NCBI GenBank assembly: GCA_036571765.1
Contig: BROE01000003.1
Span: 16,113,452 to 16,177,451 of the forward strand
Source: Plecoglossus altivelis
Lineage: Eukaryota > Chordata > Actinopteri > Osmeriformes > Plecoglossidae
Length of the DNA: 64,000 bases
Reading direction: 5' to 3'
How positions within the stretch are numbered: the stretch's first letter is position 1; each line of letters starts with the position of its first letter. Below, piece after piece: positions 37,123-47,927 of the stretch. The translations under genes and the position numbers were made by a program. The notes beneath the pieces are model-generated. The model ran no database searches. It had not been told where the DNA came from and saw only the letters and a program-made list of their open reading frames with translations.

Positions 37123-38389
37123 CACACACGCCCCATGGCACCCACCCCTCCACAACTCAACAATTATCATATTAATCCCGCACGTATTGGTCAAAAGCTG
37201 AATAACCGATGGCAATATCTGTGTTAACTGGAAAATCCAGCAGACAGTGCAACAATTATTACTGATGTCTAATAATGTGCATGACTAAGAATAGACCTAA
37301 GATGGCCATAAGTTAATGACACAGCACATCGGAATAAAAGTTTCAAAACAAAATAATGGGTCTAGCTTTAACTCATGTCAGTGGAGACCAAAAATATCTA
37401 TTTAATTGAAGGCACCCACACACAGCAGGCTATATATTGCAGATGACTGACATGGTGACTGACAAAACTGTGCTTATATTGGGGTTGAATGGGACATCAC
37501 CAAAAGCAAGCAATTGGTCATCTCGATCAGCTATAAAAACGATGTGATGTGTGCGTCATTCTTACAAGAGAGGGTGTGTGTGGCCCATGGGGCTCAGGAA
37601 CCTCTGGGATCGTGCCCACCTTGGCGTGCCCACCTTGGCGTGCCCACCTTGGCGTGCCCAACTTGGCGTGCCCAACTTGCCTATATGGTAGATCTGCTCT
37701 TGACCTGAAGAACAGGGATGCATTCATGCTCACAGGCACCGAGAACAAAAAAGTCCTTTGTCTTTGGACAATGATACTGTCATAAACGAATTTATTGTTT
37801 TAGGGTTGGCCATGTTTCATTGAAGGGCACAGGTGCACAGGAAATATAGACTATCATACAGCGAATTACATAGTTGCAGAGAGCAGTGCAAAATCTTCAT
37901 TTTTGTTCATGTTTAAAGGTCAGATGCTGCTCAATTGTGAAAGCTTTTGCACTACATATAATTATTTATATTGTGTGTGGGGAGGGGACAGACATGATGT
38001 TGTAGACATGATGTTGTAGACATGTCCGAGGTTTGGACATGTGAACTTTAAAACAGGAGCACCTTAAGGCGTTCCAGCTCATATGCACGTATTAGGAGGA
38101 TGATCGTATGAAAACGACTCTGCCATTCATTTATGTAACACTCATGCAGAAAGGCTTATTTGCAGAGAAAACCGCAATTATATAATGTACAACAACACAA
38201 AGTGTGGGGATCGAGAATGGTGAAATAGACCTCACATACACGTTTAACGCAGTGTACTCTTTAGCTTTGATATATTTACACTAGAATGAAAAGGCCAAAT
38301 AGTGCCAGCACTCAGACTTGGAAAAGTTCTAGAAAAATGAACTGTAAATGACAGTATTGTAAAGAGTAGTGCAGGCTACAATAGCGAAC
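34601..38389. other. Intergenic region, eps8l2 to fads2 (convergent 3' ends)
   Basis: No coding exon was recognised on either strand. I looked specifically for a second fads2 body (His boxes, HPGG) here and saw none. The region contains a (CA)n run at about 37086-37118 and the 14-bp minisatellite listed separately. Confidence 0.65.
37611..37679. repeat. 14-bp minisatellite, five copies
   Basis: Unit CGTGCCCACCTTGG repeats about five times. The last two units share a C-to-A change (CCAACTTGG). Confidence 0.95.
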
Positions 38390-38454
38390 TTATACCGTAA
38401 ATATATTATTATCTAGTTGTAATTGTAATGGGTTGCGAGCTAATACAGCTGTGT

Positions 38455-38595
38455 CGCAAAAAGATGGTGTGATGTGAGAGCATAGTCTCACCTGTGGTAC
38501 CCTTTCCTTAACCACGCGATTTATTGCATCACAAGCAAAGGTCAATGACTCTATCAATAAGAGATGCGTAAATATTTGATTGTGCATTTGAACAC
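38455..38595 (-). repeat. Diverged copy of the fads2 upstream module
   Basis: On the minus strand this reads TGACCTTTGCTTGTGATGCA, then ATAA, and further on ACCACAGGTGAGAC and CTCACATCACACCAT. The segment upstream of the fads2 start (42585-42735) has the same blocks in the same order and orientation: TGCCCTTTGCTTGTGTTGCA, ATAA, ACAACAGGTGAGGA and CTCACATCACGCCAT. The shared CAG-GTGAG could be a splice donor after a noncoding first exon. Confidence 0.7.
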
Positions 38596-39180
38596 TTATA
38601 TATTCAAGGGGTAAGCATATTGTTCTCTTTTGAAAACGACGTGGGTAATTTACTTTTATTTAATAACAATAGAGGGCTCGGCATGGCCACCATTTTGGCG
38701 CAGATGTTTTCTGGCAGGCATTTACCCTCGTTGAACTAAAGACAACTTTCATTTAAGTATGCCTGCGCCTGGTCCATTATCTGTAGACTGTTTAGCGGGA
38801 CTTTTCTGCGTGAGAAATTGATTAAATGCTGGAGTCACCATGGCCCTGTTTACGTTCTTAACGATTATGCGAATTTTAGATGGTGGTTGCAGCGAAATAA
38901 TTTAAAACTTTATAAAGTTGGAGGCACTAGTGCTGCCAGGTTCAACAGTTTATTTCGAGCACTGAAATGACCAAACAAGACTTGTCATGTGAATCACTGT
39001 ACCATTTTCTTTCTCGTTCTAGTTTGAAGACAAACAAAGTGTGCGTCAATGCAACGTCATTTGCAAAGTAATTGAATAATGTGGTGTTTGCGTCCAGACA
39101 CGCATGCATTCACGAAGAGGCATTTCTGCGGGAAAGATAGCAATAATGAGCCAACAGCAAAAGGAAGCAGCTCACATAAT

Positions 39181-39186
39181 TTTATT
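39181..39186 (-). terminator. Candidate fads2 polyadenylation signal
   Basis: TTTATT on the plus strand is AATAAA on the minus strand, 451 bases beyond the fads2 stop. The interval 39187-39636 would then be the 3' UTR. Confidence 0.4.
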
Positions 39187-39636
39187 TTTGTCAGAACAGA
39201 GATTCATATGGGAGTTCTGTGAATTTCATCGATAGATGACCCCCCCTTTTACAGACAACAAATCACACTTTACCTTCAAAAACAGCTTGGATCACCAAAT
39301 CAAGCTAAGAAATAACAGGCAACTCACCCCACAATTAGACCAACAAGTTAGGAGAGGAACACATGTCTGCTAAATAACATGCTGATTATCTTATTGGTTG
39401 CATTTTGACCACTATTTAAAGGTAAATTCTCTAACGGAAAGAAAATACCATCTCCCCCAAATTAGAAACGTACTGTAACTGTTAATAGCTCACGGATACA
39501 AGTTAAGGCAACAATCTGTCAATATTGAGACAAAACGCAGCACATTCACGTGCATAAGAATATCAATTGCATCAAGTGATTGACAAAATATACATTTTGG
39601 TGACCAACTCAAGCTTGTGAGATGGACATTTCCTCA

Positions 39637-42465
39637 TCATTTATGTAGATAAGCATCAAGCCAGAGATCTCCAGATTTCTTCAGCGATCTGGGAGGGCAG
39701 AAGGTCATTTATGTTTGAGTCCAAGAGACCAACAGGCATTGTGCATGTATGGTTGAAGTATCCTGTTCGTATATGTACTGTATGTGATGAGGAAAGCTGT
39801 TACCTCACAACATCCGCAAAACCTTGTCCCAGTGTCTTGACCTCGTAGGACAGGCCGTGCTTCTTACACAGAGCACGCACCCTGGGGGCGATCCGGTGGA
39901 AGTTGTGTCGGGGCATGGTGGGAAACAGGCTAAGAGAGAAAGACAAAGCGAACACCCCACATGACATCCAAAACAGCCTTCCATTCACACGACACTGTCT
40001 AAATGGAACTACTGTATGAGACACCCAGACAAAACAACGCCCGTTAAAGTTGATTTATCTGACATTATCAGCAACATAAGACATAGGGCACCATGATGGA
40101 ACCGCATGACAAGATATATAATAATAAGGTTCATTACAGGCAAAGTTTTGATATCGGTGTGGAAAATTGTATAACATTTAACTTACTGGTGTTCAATCTG
40201 AAAGTTGAGGTGTCCGCTGAACCAATCATTGAAGGCTGACTGCTCAATATTGCAGGTGGAACTCAGCTATACCAGACGGAGAAATACACATGACATTGTG
40301 TCCTGACATGCACCGTGTCGTACCTAGACCAATACATGTGTGGGTTCACTGATAATAATACCTGCATAGCCAGCCATTCTTGATGGTTTTCATATTCAAT
40401 GTCCTTTGGAATGTGGCTCATCTGTGTCACCCATACAAACCAGTGGCTCTCCAGAAACCTGCATACATCAAGCATGTGACCATCGCTGAGTCACAATGAC
40501 TTCTAATATGAAACGCCCTGCGCGCAATATTATACGAGGCAAATCTCCGATTATTCTTTACCTGACAGCGCTTATCAGAAGGATTGAACCAAAAAACCCA
40601 TAGAAGGGAACAAAGCACAGGAAGTAGCGAATTTGAAAGCTCAGCCACCAGGCTATGTCCTAGACAGAAGAGGAGAGGAGACAGAAATTTTTTATAGGAA
40701 ATCTGTTATCAACTTTGATAAAAACAATGATGACTAGCGGTTGCCAATAAGTCTCACCTCCCAGAGCCGATGTGAAACCATTGTTTTTAGGATCTGAATG
40801 TGGAAAAACACTGGAATAACCAGAGGTGGGCCAACTAGGAGAAAGAAAAACAACAGAATGTTGTTATGTAAAAATGGATCATATTTAACATTAAAATAAA
40901 GATATGTAATCATACAGCATCAACACAAGACGGTTACCAAAAAAGAAGTATTTGTGTTGGTGGTTGTAAGGGAAGAACTTGAGCTTCTTTCTGCCATACT
41001 ACAGTAAAAAAAGAGATTGTTTGTTTTCCACTTGACACGTCTTATGGGAGACATTTTTGCATCTGATCATGAAATCTATGACATCACTTCTACTTGCCTC
41101 CACGGGCTGCGTGTTTCCTAATACGAATATATGGATCATGTTGATATCAGGATCCTTCAGGATCACATTGGGTTTGGCATGATGCTGGAAGTGGCGGTGG
41201 TTCCACCAGCCAGCAGATGCTCCCTTTGAACACAATAGTTTTGTTCACTAGATATGCTCTGCTTGAGAACGCCATGCTGATGGATCATGAGACGTCAAAT
41301 ATCATGCATGCATAATCTCAAAGTCAAATAGAAAGCACTTTGTTATTGTCACGCCACCTTGATGTGACCGATGGTGAAGTTGTGAAGTAAATGATTCCAT
41401 TTGGACTTCTTGAAGACAGACAGGTGGCCAAAATCATGCTGCAACCATCCGGCTTGGGACTGAAAATAATCAGTTATTGGCATGAGTTGTGATTATCCAT
41501 GATAGAAACTTCCAGATCATAAAAGACCTGAGCTACCTCAGCTTACCTGAGCTGTAGTCAGCATAATAATGCAAAGAACCGTTGAAGTCCAGCTGGTCCC
41601 ATAGGTCCAGAGAAGCAGCAAAGCCAGGGCCTCCAGTAGCAGAATGTGTCCCAGGTGGAGGCAGAAAAATAGAGGCTTGGCTTGAAACAGCCCCTCTTTC
41701 TCTGCGTGCTCACGCAAGTTTCGGAAGTCCTGGACAATAGCTGCCTGCATATAATTAAAGGAAGCAAGTGAGAATCGAGGAAGCGACATTTGGTATTAAT
41801 AAGCAGGTAAGACGGGGAAGGGAACAGAAGAGAAAGAGAGCATTAAAGATACATATTGAGGGCAATTTCTCAGGTTGAATAGAGTACAGAATCAACAGCA
41901 TGGCAGTGCAGGGACTCACACTCTTGTCGTGATCATGACAGGGTTCACATTCTGCCAGCACACCAATCAACAAGGGCTTTAGAAACTTCCTCACAAAGGT
42001 TGGGTCAGGATGAAAAGCTGTGAATGCTTCCTAGAGAACAGAGATGAATATTAAAACACAGGTTAATCTTTATGATTTTAACCGGCGCCTTTTTGAACTA
42101 CTACCACTTTGAAATGAGTCAAAACAGATTTTCAGACTGAAAAAAAACTGATCTGTACAAAAAATGCAACCAGGACAAATTTTTTATTGAAGATTTGTCT
42201 GTTTAGCATCAACTATGAAAACATTGCATATATCAAGAAACATATTTACTGTGGCATCCTCCCCTGCATAATGGCTGATGACCCTAATTCCACCTGGATG
42301 CCTCTTCGTCCAATTGGAGATGTTGTACACTTTCCTGTCAATCACGATCCACTGATCGTTCTTGTTCGTATGCCTCTGTATCTCTTCCCAGGTGAAAACA
42401 TTACCAACTCCTTGCTTGCCATTGCTTGTGGGGTCTGGGTCTTTCAAATGTTTCCCGAGACCCAT
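39637..42465 (-). CDS. fads2: Fatty acyl desaturase 2 (front-end desaturase)
   Basis: Twelve coding exons on the minus strand join in phase to 447 codons plus stop: 42250-42465, 41920-42030, 41547-41744, 41358-41459, 41098-41223, 40938-40998, 40758-40834, 40562-40659, 40362-40458, 40187-40266, 39804-39929, 39637-39688. The enzyme inserts a double bond between the carboxyl end and an existing double bond of C18-C24 polyunsaturated acyl-CoA in the ER membrane. An N-terminal cytochrome b5 domain has heme motif HPGG (56-59). Histidine boxes are HDFGH (183-187), HFQHH (220-224) and QIEHH (385-389). Residues 282-285 are FHIQ, the signature of delta-6 or delta-6/delta-5 fish enzymes rather than the YXXN of delta-4 enzymes. 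The C terminus SLKKSGDLWLDAYLHK matches fish Fads2. Intron 5 begins with GC (GAG then GCAAGT) instead of GT; homology (TQPVE then YGRKK) leaves no other junction. Length and exon number are normal, so the gene looks functional. Confidence 0.97.
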
Positions 42466-42543
42466 CGTTACTCGTACTAGATCAGGTCTAAGGTAACTTG
42501 CACTCTCTTAGACCGGTCCGCAACAGGGCACGGTCACGATGTT

Positions 42544-42735
42544 TCAGATGTAGTTGCAAGTCTGCACGTCACCTACACCAGATGAAATGGCGTGATGTGA
42601 GTACAGAGTCTGAGATATAGCACGGAAATTTATGGTCCTCACCTGTTGTACTTTATCCGACTTATTGCAACACAAGCAAAGGGCAATGAAGCCATCAGTT
42701 AATGAGACGCGACATTTTCTGATTATCACAAATTT
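42544..42735 (-). promoter_or_regulatory. Probable fads2 upstream module / noncoding first exon
   Basis: This segment ends 80-270 bases upstream of the fads2 ATG. It contains TGCCCTTTGCTTG, similar to a DR1/HNF4 or PPAR half-site arrangement, and TTGCAATAA, similar to a C/EBP site, followed by ACAACAGGTGAGG, which could be a splice donor. It is duplicated at 38455-38595. Element names are inferred from sequence resemblance only. Confidence 0.45.
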
Positions 42736-43559
42736 TAAAGGATATTTTCGAAGCTGCTTCTCTTAAAGATACCCAATAGTGAAATAGAGGCAATAAAAAA
42801 TAAGTTTAAAGCTACCTATAATATAGATTAGTATTCAAGCCTTCATTCGTGTTCTAAAAGAAAAAATGCCAAGACTGTACCATTTCAACAAATACAGATG
42901 CTGCCATTTGGGCAATATATGCAGAACAATATTAGTACCTCTCACAGCGCCTATGACTCTAAATTTACACAAACAAATGCAATAATTTTTTCTAAAGATT
43001 GCCCAGCTATTTTATAAGGACGGTCTCTCACCAAAATTTCAGCATTAGTAACTCAAAGCGCTCACAGACAGATCATCCAAATTCCAAGCGGATCATTCGA
43101 GGGTCCCTGGTCCAATCCGCGTATTTCTAACTCCGCTGGCATTTGCAATTGGCTTAGAACAAACCATCCGAATTTGCACAGTTGATGCACTCGTGCACGC
43201 GGATGAGCTGATCTAAAACTTTGGTCAACACGTTTTGCAGATTTCAAGCCGTATTCATCTTCATTGTTGAGAATGTTGCCTTCATGTACCCTAACCATTT
43301 TTTTGATACACGTTTCTGTTTTTTTAAGATTTTTGTTTTATGAGTCACAAGTAACTCTTCGAACAGCTTGTATCTAATTGGGTTGTATATAGGCTATATT
43401 CCAATAATGAGTGAAGAGACATGCATTATGGCAGGTAACAGGCAGGCAGCCTAACACTCATGCTGGTAGACTGGGCAGGTGTGGTCCTAGACACAAAGAA
43501 AACTTATTTAAGGTGAACTTGTTGCAATATTAGCAAGAACTCCAGTGGATGTCTGCATA

Positions 43560-43600
43560 CACCGATCAGCTATAACATTATGACCACTGACAGCTCGAAT
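43560..43600 (+). mobile_element. Fragment of a dispersed fish repeat
   Basis: CACCGATCAGCTATAACATT followed by ATGACCACTGAC closely resembles the widespread motif ACCGATCAGCCATAACATTATGACCACCTGC, which I recall as an end sequence of a dispersed DNA-transposon-like repeat in many fish genomes. Only one end is evident. Confidence 0.45.
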
Positions 43601-44489
43601 AAATAACTCTAATTAATTTTCTTCTTGTGATTGCGTCTGTCAGTTGGTGACAAATATTAAGCATGAAAATGAATATCTTGTCCTCAAAGTTAAAAACGGG
43701 AAGGAAAAAAAGTGCCAAAACATTAACTGGAATATAAAAATAAAAGTAGGCTTATATAAAGACATGCAAAGATAGATTTGCTAGCAACCAATAAAACGAA
43801 TAGAAATGCTATGTAAACAACTGGTACAGTTCAGGTGGTTTTCCAAAGATTAAAGTTTCAGTGTCAATGTCACTTTTCTGTGTTTAGTCAGAGTGACTGG
43901 GAGAGGGTTGTGGTGATAGTGGAGGTGACGTTCCTGGAGCACTGGTGTGGTGTGACTTCTCTGTTAACCTTGAAAGCCCACAGTAGCTAAATTACAACAG
44001 TCGCTTTCAGCAGTCCTTCACACGTTGTCCTGTCCAAGTTTTATATTAAAAAAAAGACTTTTACATCAATCAGTGGACCCTATTGTTTTACTTTTGGATG
44101 ATGTCAAAATGACGTGTTTTTTTTAGGCAACATTGTTTATTTGCTCAAATAGCTACGTGTTGTAGAATCAGGTTCTAAGTGTTCTAGAATGCCTTGGGAG
44201 ACTTTTTGCTTTGTTCATGGACAAGACATGGAAAGGTCAACTCAAAGGAAGCAAATCCTATTTATTGTCACTCACCCACATACCCAAGTGCAAAAGTCCA
44301 AAACCAGCACATCTGTTACTCAGCACAATGTACAATATGCAGTTCATACTATGCATAACATATAATACATTACACTACACCTCTCCCTCACCCCCAGAAA
44401 TGGTAGAGATAATTAGAAATGGTGCAATTAGAAAAGTGCCATAGCGAGATACAGCTAAAGGCTCGATGTCAGTTGCCACTATGTTATTA

Positions 44490-44533
44490 TGTATATATAT
44501 ATGTGTGTGTGTGTGTGTGTGCGTGCGTGTGTG
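44490..44533. repeat. (TA)/(TG) microsatellite
   Basis: ATGTATATATATATG followed by a GTGTGT run with GTGCGTGCGTG interruptions. Confidence 0.9.
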
Positions 44534-44962
44534 TGATCCACAGACAATGGAGAGACAGGCGTGTGGTGGATGACAACGGATTTGAACACTAATATTCACC
44601 CTGGACACACCCCATCAGATGGTCCGCCAACCAATCAGTAGCCTCCTGTCCTCCTTACCCAGAACTAGCTACCGTTTTTGTTGGTAAAGAGACATGCGCA
44701 TGAAACCCGAATTCACCCTCGGTCTTAAACAGACAGAGATGGTGTGGTACTCATAAATATATAGTACCCGAAATAATGTAACACTCGGATACACCAGCAG
44801 ATGGTGCAAAAGCTTATTAAAAGGTGGTGCCATCGGTCACATTATCAGTGACGTTAAGACATCATGCATTACTCATTCAGTTCCTAATGAAGATATTTAT
44901 GGTCCAGTTGGTGTTGGGAGGATTAGGATAACAACCCCGAAAAGACTACTACTAAAACCCCA

Positions 44963-45325
44963 TCACATGAATGGGCAGCATCTGCAGTACTGTACTGTAC
45001 AGCATGTGAGAGTCATTTTGAGAGATGGACATTGCAGCTTTGGAGGGGGAAGGGATCCCAACTCTCCCCTCTCTCCCCTCATGCAGTCATCCACTGATGT
45101 CCCCAGTCTGTTATGCAGCAGTTTGTGTTGCTCTTTCAGGGTCATTTCAGTCCAGTGCCGCAATTTGCAAATCAGCACTTTTGTACCCTTCATATCAGAC
45201 AGCATTACACTCAACTGCTTCGTAGCCTTTGTCTGTCTCTCTACTTGTGCCCATTCCCTTGCTAAGCTGTGCAAGAGAATTGACCTTGCTTTTACTGGAC
45301 TGTCTTCTATTGGATATAACATCAT
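44963..45325 (-). CDS. Unidentified 120-residue ORF, possible coiled-coil protein
   Basis: A minus-strand frame opens at ATGATG (45325), shortly after a splice-acceptor-like CTTCCACAG, and runs 120 codons to a stop at 44963. It is not repeat-derived. The middle part is hydrophilic and helix-like (ILLHSLAREWAQVERQTKA, then QLSVMLSDMKGTKVLICKL, then MTLKEQHKLLHNRL), with leucine spacing suggestive of coiled coil. The last 35 residues are less ordered. An in-frame TGA lies just upstream of the ATG pair, so this would be a first coding exon or a whole small gene. I do not recognise the family. The antisense frame (163 codons) is longer but Ser/Cys-rich and less protein-like. It could also be chance. 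Confidence 0.25.
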   Translation of the reverse strand: MMLYPIEDSPVKARSILLHSLAREWAQVERQTKATKQLSVMLSDMKGTKVLICKLRHWTEMTLKEQHKLLHNRLGTSVDDCMRGERGELGSLPPPKLQCPSLKMTLTCCTVQYCRCCPFM

Positions 45326-45459
45326 CGTAGCCTCTTGTCACACTGTGGAAGAAAAGGCTTCCGTGTCCATCAACCATGTGGCATTAAGATTCTGGGATCT
45401 TAGATTAGTTTGTCAGTCAACTGAAAGGCAACGTCTAACACGAGTAGTGACCAGATAAC

Positions 45460-46850
45460 AGAGACAGTGAATTCTGTTGCAGGCTTTTTCAAACCGATAG
45501 CTCAGCTTCAGGGTGAACACAGATTAAAACACAGAGATAAGAAACAACAGCTGGTATACAGAAAAACAAGCAGGTAAATACAAAAGGTTGGTTTTTGACA
45601 TACATGGTCCAGATGCGTAGATGCAGCTACATGCACCTTCATAATGACCCGTCCATATTTAGCCATTGCAGATGCTCAGGACATTGGAAACAAACGGGAT
45701 GAAAGATGACATGCAACACTGCAAGGCAAAAAATCAACAACAAAGGCTTTGCAATATTGTAAGTAATCGTTAAAGCAACATTGCATTGCAGTGTTGAAGT
45801 GGATACTTATGAAAGACACGTCTCAGACACATTGCCTACAACCCAGTATTTGAAACATGCAGGTCTCAGTTCACAGAACACCTGAATCACCAGGGAGACA
45901 CCTCGTTTTTGTCAAATCACATTCTTTCTTTGTATCCTGAACTGCGTGCTCAAAGACCTGGAGCTTATCCACATTACCTAACTCTCATTTTGCAGCATAA
46001 GTGGCGAAGGACTTAAGGAATTAAATGCATTGAAGAAAATCTGTCATCACAAGTGCTTATCAGTGGTTTTCCCCATCTCTATGTACAGTCAGGACATCCC
46101 TTCTTACTGCAGAGCTGCTGGTACACTGAACTTATAGCAAACAACTATAATTGTTGTTAATAAATTGGGAATTCTGAGAATATTTCATTCGCTATAATTT
46201 TGTGATTCATAACAAAAACAAATATCCCCTGCTGGTAGGTTTAAAGCCTCATCTGTTGTGAATCAGACCCCAGTCTTCAGTTTTCTTATAGCTTGTCCAC
46301 ATTCTACATCTTCTGTGGTTTTGAAAGACAAAAATAAATCACAATTTGTTGCCCCATATGCTTTTTAGACTGTATGCAAATTCTGCTAGGCTACAGGATA
46401 CCTATTAAAACAAAACTGTTGTCAAAACTACCAAGTTCAGTCAATTTCTTATCCAACCTTGTATACCGAGGTTAGTCTTATGTTATTGTCTCATTTGTAC
46501 TAATGCCCACTGCAACACTGCCACTCTGTATAAAATTATATTGCCCTTATATTTGAATGTCCTTATCCTTATCCTTACTGTAGCTATCACATGGGCTTAA
46601 CAGGCAAACGATTAATATATTAAATAGTGACTCAAACTCCTTGTAAAGACTATATATAGGCACAAAAATATATTTTGGCATTAAACTATGTGCCTGATTC
46701 CCTTTCCTATAGTAGCTACTGTAGATATCATCTCAGGGGCTGCTATTTCTCCTCGGCCCCCACTTTCCCTCGTTCTCCTTGTATCATGTGATTTACGTGT
46801 CTGAAAATGTCCCTGTTCCGGTTGCTAGGGAAGGGGTACAGTCCTAGGCA
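45460..46850. other. Noncoding stretch before lrrc10b
   Basis: AT-rich unique sequence. A short minus-strand frame at 46259-46320 (TTEDVECGQAIRKLKTGV) after an ACCACAG acceptor-like site was noted but is too short to call. Nothing else is recognised. Confidence 0.5.
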
Positions 46851-47430
46851 ACATTGTAGCCTACGCAAATCTACGACCGCGAAGTGGTGTAACCGGGTCG
46901 TTTGGCCATCAGCGAAAAGTGGACTGCGACGGACAGTTTACCGGAAGATGGAAGCGACTTCGTTGAAAGAGCAGAGACTGTAGGAAACCGGGAAATAAAT
47001 ATTATCAACTGAACGAGATAGCGCGTAACAGCGTCACCAGAGCGCCACTACTGCCTACGCTAATAAAGTGGACTTCGCTGTACTGTTTCACTTTGCCGCT
47101 GGCCAGGTCACGGAGCTGCGTAGCCTGCGCGCCGGCCTCGACAGACACAGAGGAGAACTGTCAGCTGGATGCGCAGAACATCCGTCGCCTTTTTGGTTAG
47201 ATCGTCTTGAGACACCGGAACAGGTGACACAGTGGCGTGGAAAAACTATCGTGGAAAAAACTCAACTACAATTTGGGTCTGCTACAGTCCTGTGTTTCGT
47301 AAGGATAACTGACAAACATATCCAAAAGTTGTATCGGGTAAGAAGCAAACGCGAGCCAGATAAAAATAGAATGCGCGAAGTTCGAAGTTTTTATCAGAGC
47401 TTCGGAAGCATTATCTTCTGCCGGTGACAA
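46850..47430 (+). promoter_or_regulatory. CpG-containing region, probable lrrc10b promoter and 5' exon
   Basis: A CpG-containing block (GACCGCGAAGTGG, GCGTAGCCTGCGCGCCGGCC) lies 0.5-1.0 kb upstream of the lrrc10b start and contrasts with the AT-rich surroundings. A plus-strand frame at 47068-47427 runs through it but has no recognisable domain. It is more likely 5' UTR than a separate gene. Confidence 0.4.
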
Positions 47431-47506
47431 TAGCGGATGGCTTCCAGACACACATCAACAGACCGTTTTTGATATCAAAATCGATCTCTATTTGATTAAT
47501 TCATTG

Positions 47507-47590
47507 TATTATTATTACTACTACTATTACTACTACTACTACTATTACTACTACTACTACTACTACTACTATTTCTATTATTATCAACAT
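47507..47590. repeat. (ACT/ATT)n trinucleotide array
   Basis: ATTATTATT passes into ACTACTACT and back to ATTATT over about 80 bp on the plus strand, upstream of the lrrc10b coding exon. Confidence 0.95.
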
Positions 47591-47927
47591 TACCTAAACT
47601 CTTACTTAGGTTGTCATCAATTATAATTGAGATTGTCTTCTGAACATATGGCAGTCAGAAGTAAAATGTAAAAAGGCAAATTCAAAACATTTCAAATAGC
47701 TCAAATGTGGATGTTGACAAGACTTGTTACCGCTCCAGGGCTGTTCTGAGAGTGATAGGCACTCTGGGAGCACCATGTACTCCAGCGCACTTAGTCCTGT
47801 GACAGGGTTTCTGCTCCAGATCCAAGCCTGCAGACTCAGGGCTGAGCAGCCCCAGACACTGCCTCATCAGCCGACCCCATCCTGACTCACCCTGGAGTGA
47901 GTGGCTGGCGGGGAACTCCTCCGCACC

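Larger units (their letters stand above)
42736..44945. other. Intergenic region upstream of fads2
   Basis: AT-rich with no recognised coding exon. It contains a fragment of a common fish dispersed repeat near 43562, a possible LINE-tail-like TATTTATTGTCACTCACCCA at 44259, and a TATG/TG microsatellite at about 44490-44533. Confidence 0.6.

Noticed and set aside
34601..38389. A second fads2 gene body downstream of the duplicated module
   Set aside because: Searched for HPGG, HDxGH, HFQHH and QIEHH coding blocks on both strands and found none.
44967..45458. 163-codon plus-strand frame
   Set aside because: Ser/Cys-rich composition typical of an antisense shadow, no family resemblance. The opposite strand is the better candidate.
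47068..47427. 119-codon plus-strand frame in the CpG-containing block before lrrc10b
   Set aside because: No recognisable domain and located where a 5' UTR or promoter is expected.
47901..47927. Upstream in-frame ATG of lrrc10b (MAGGELLRT)
   Set aside because: The next ATG gives MGNSSRKE with an N-myristoylation-type start like the human protein. The upstream start remains possible.
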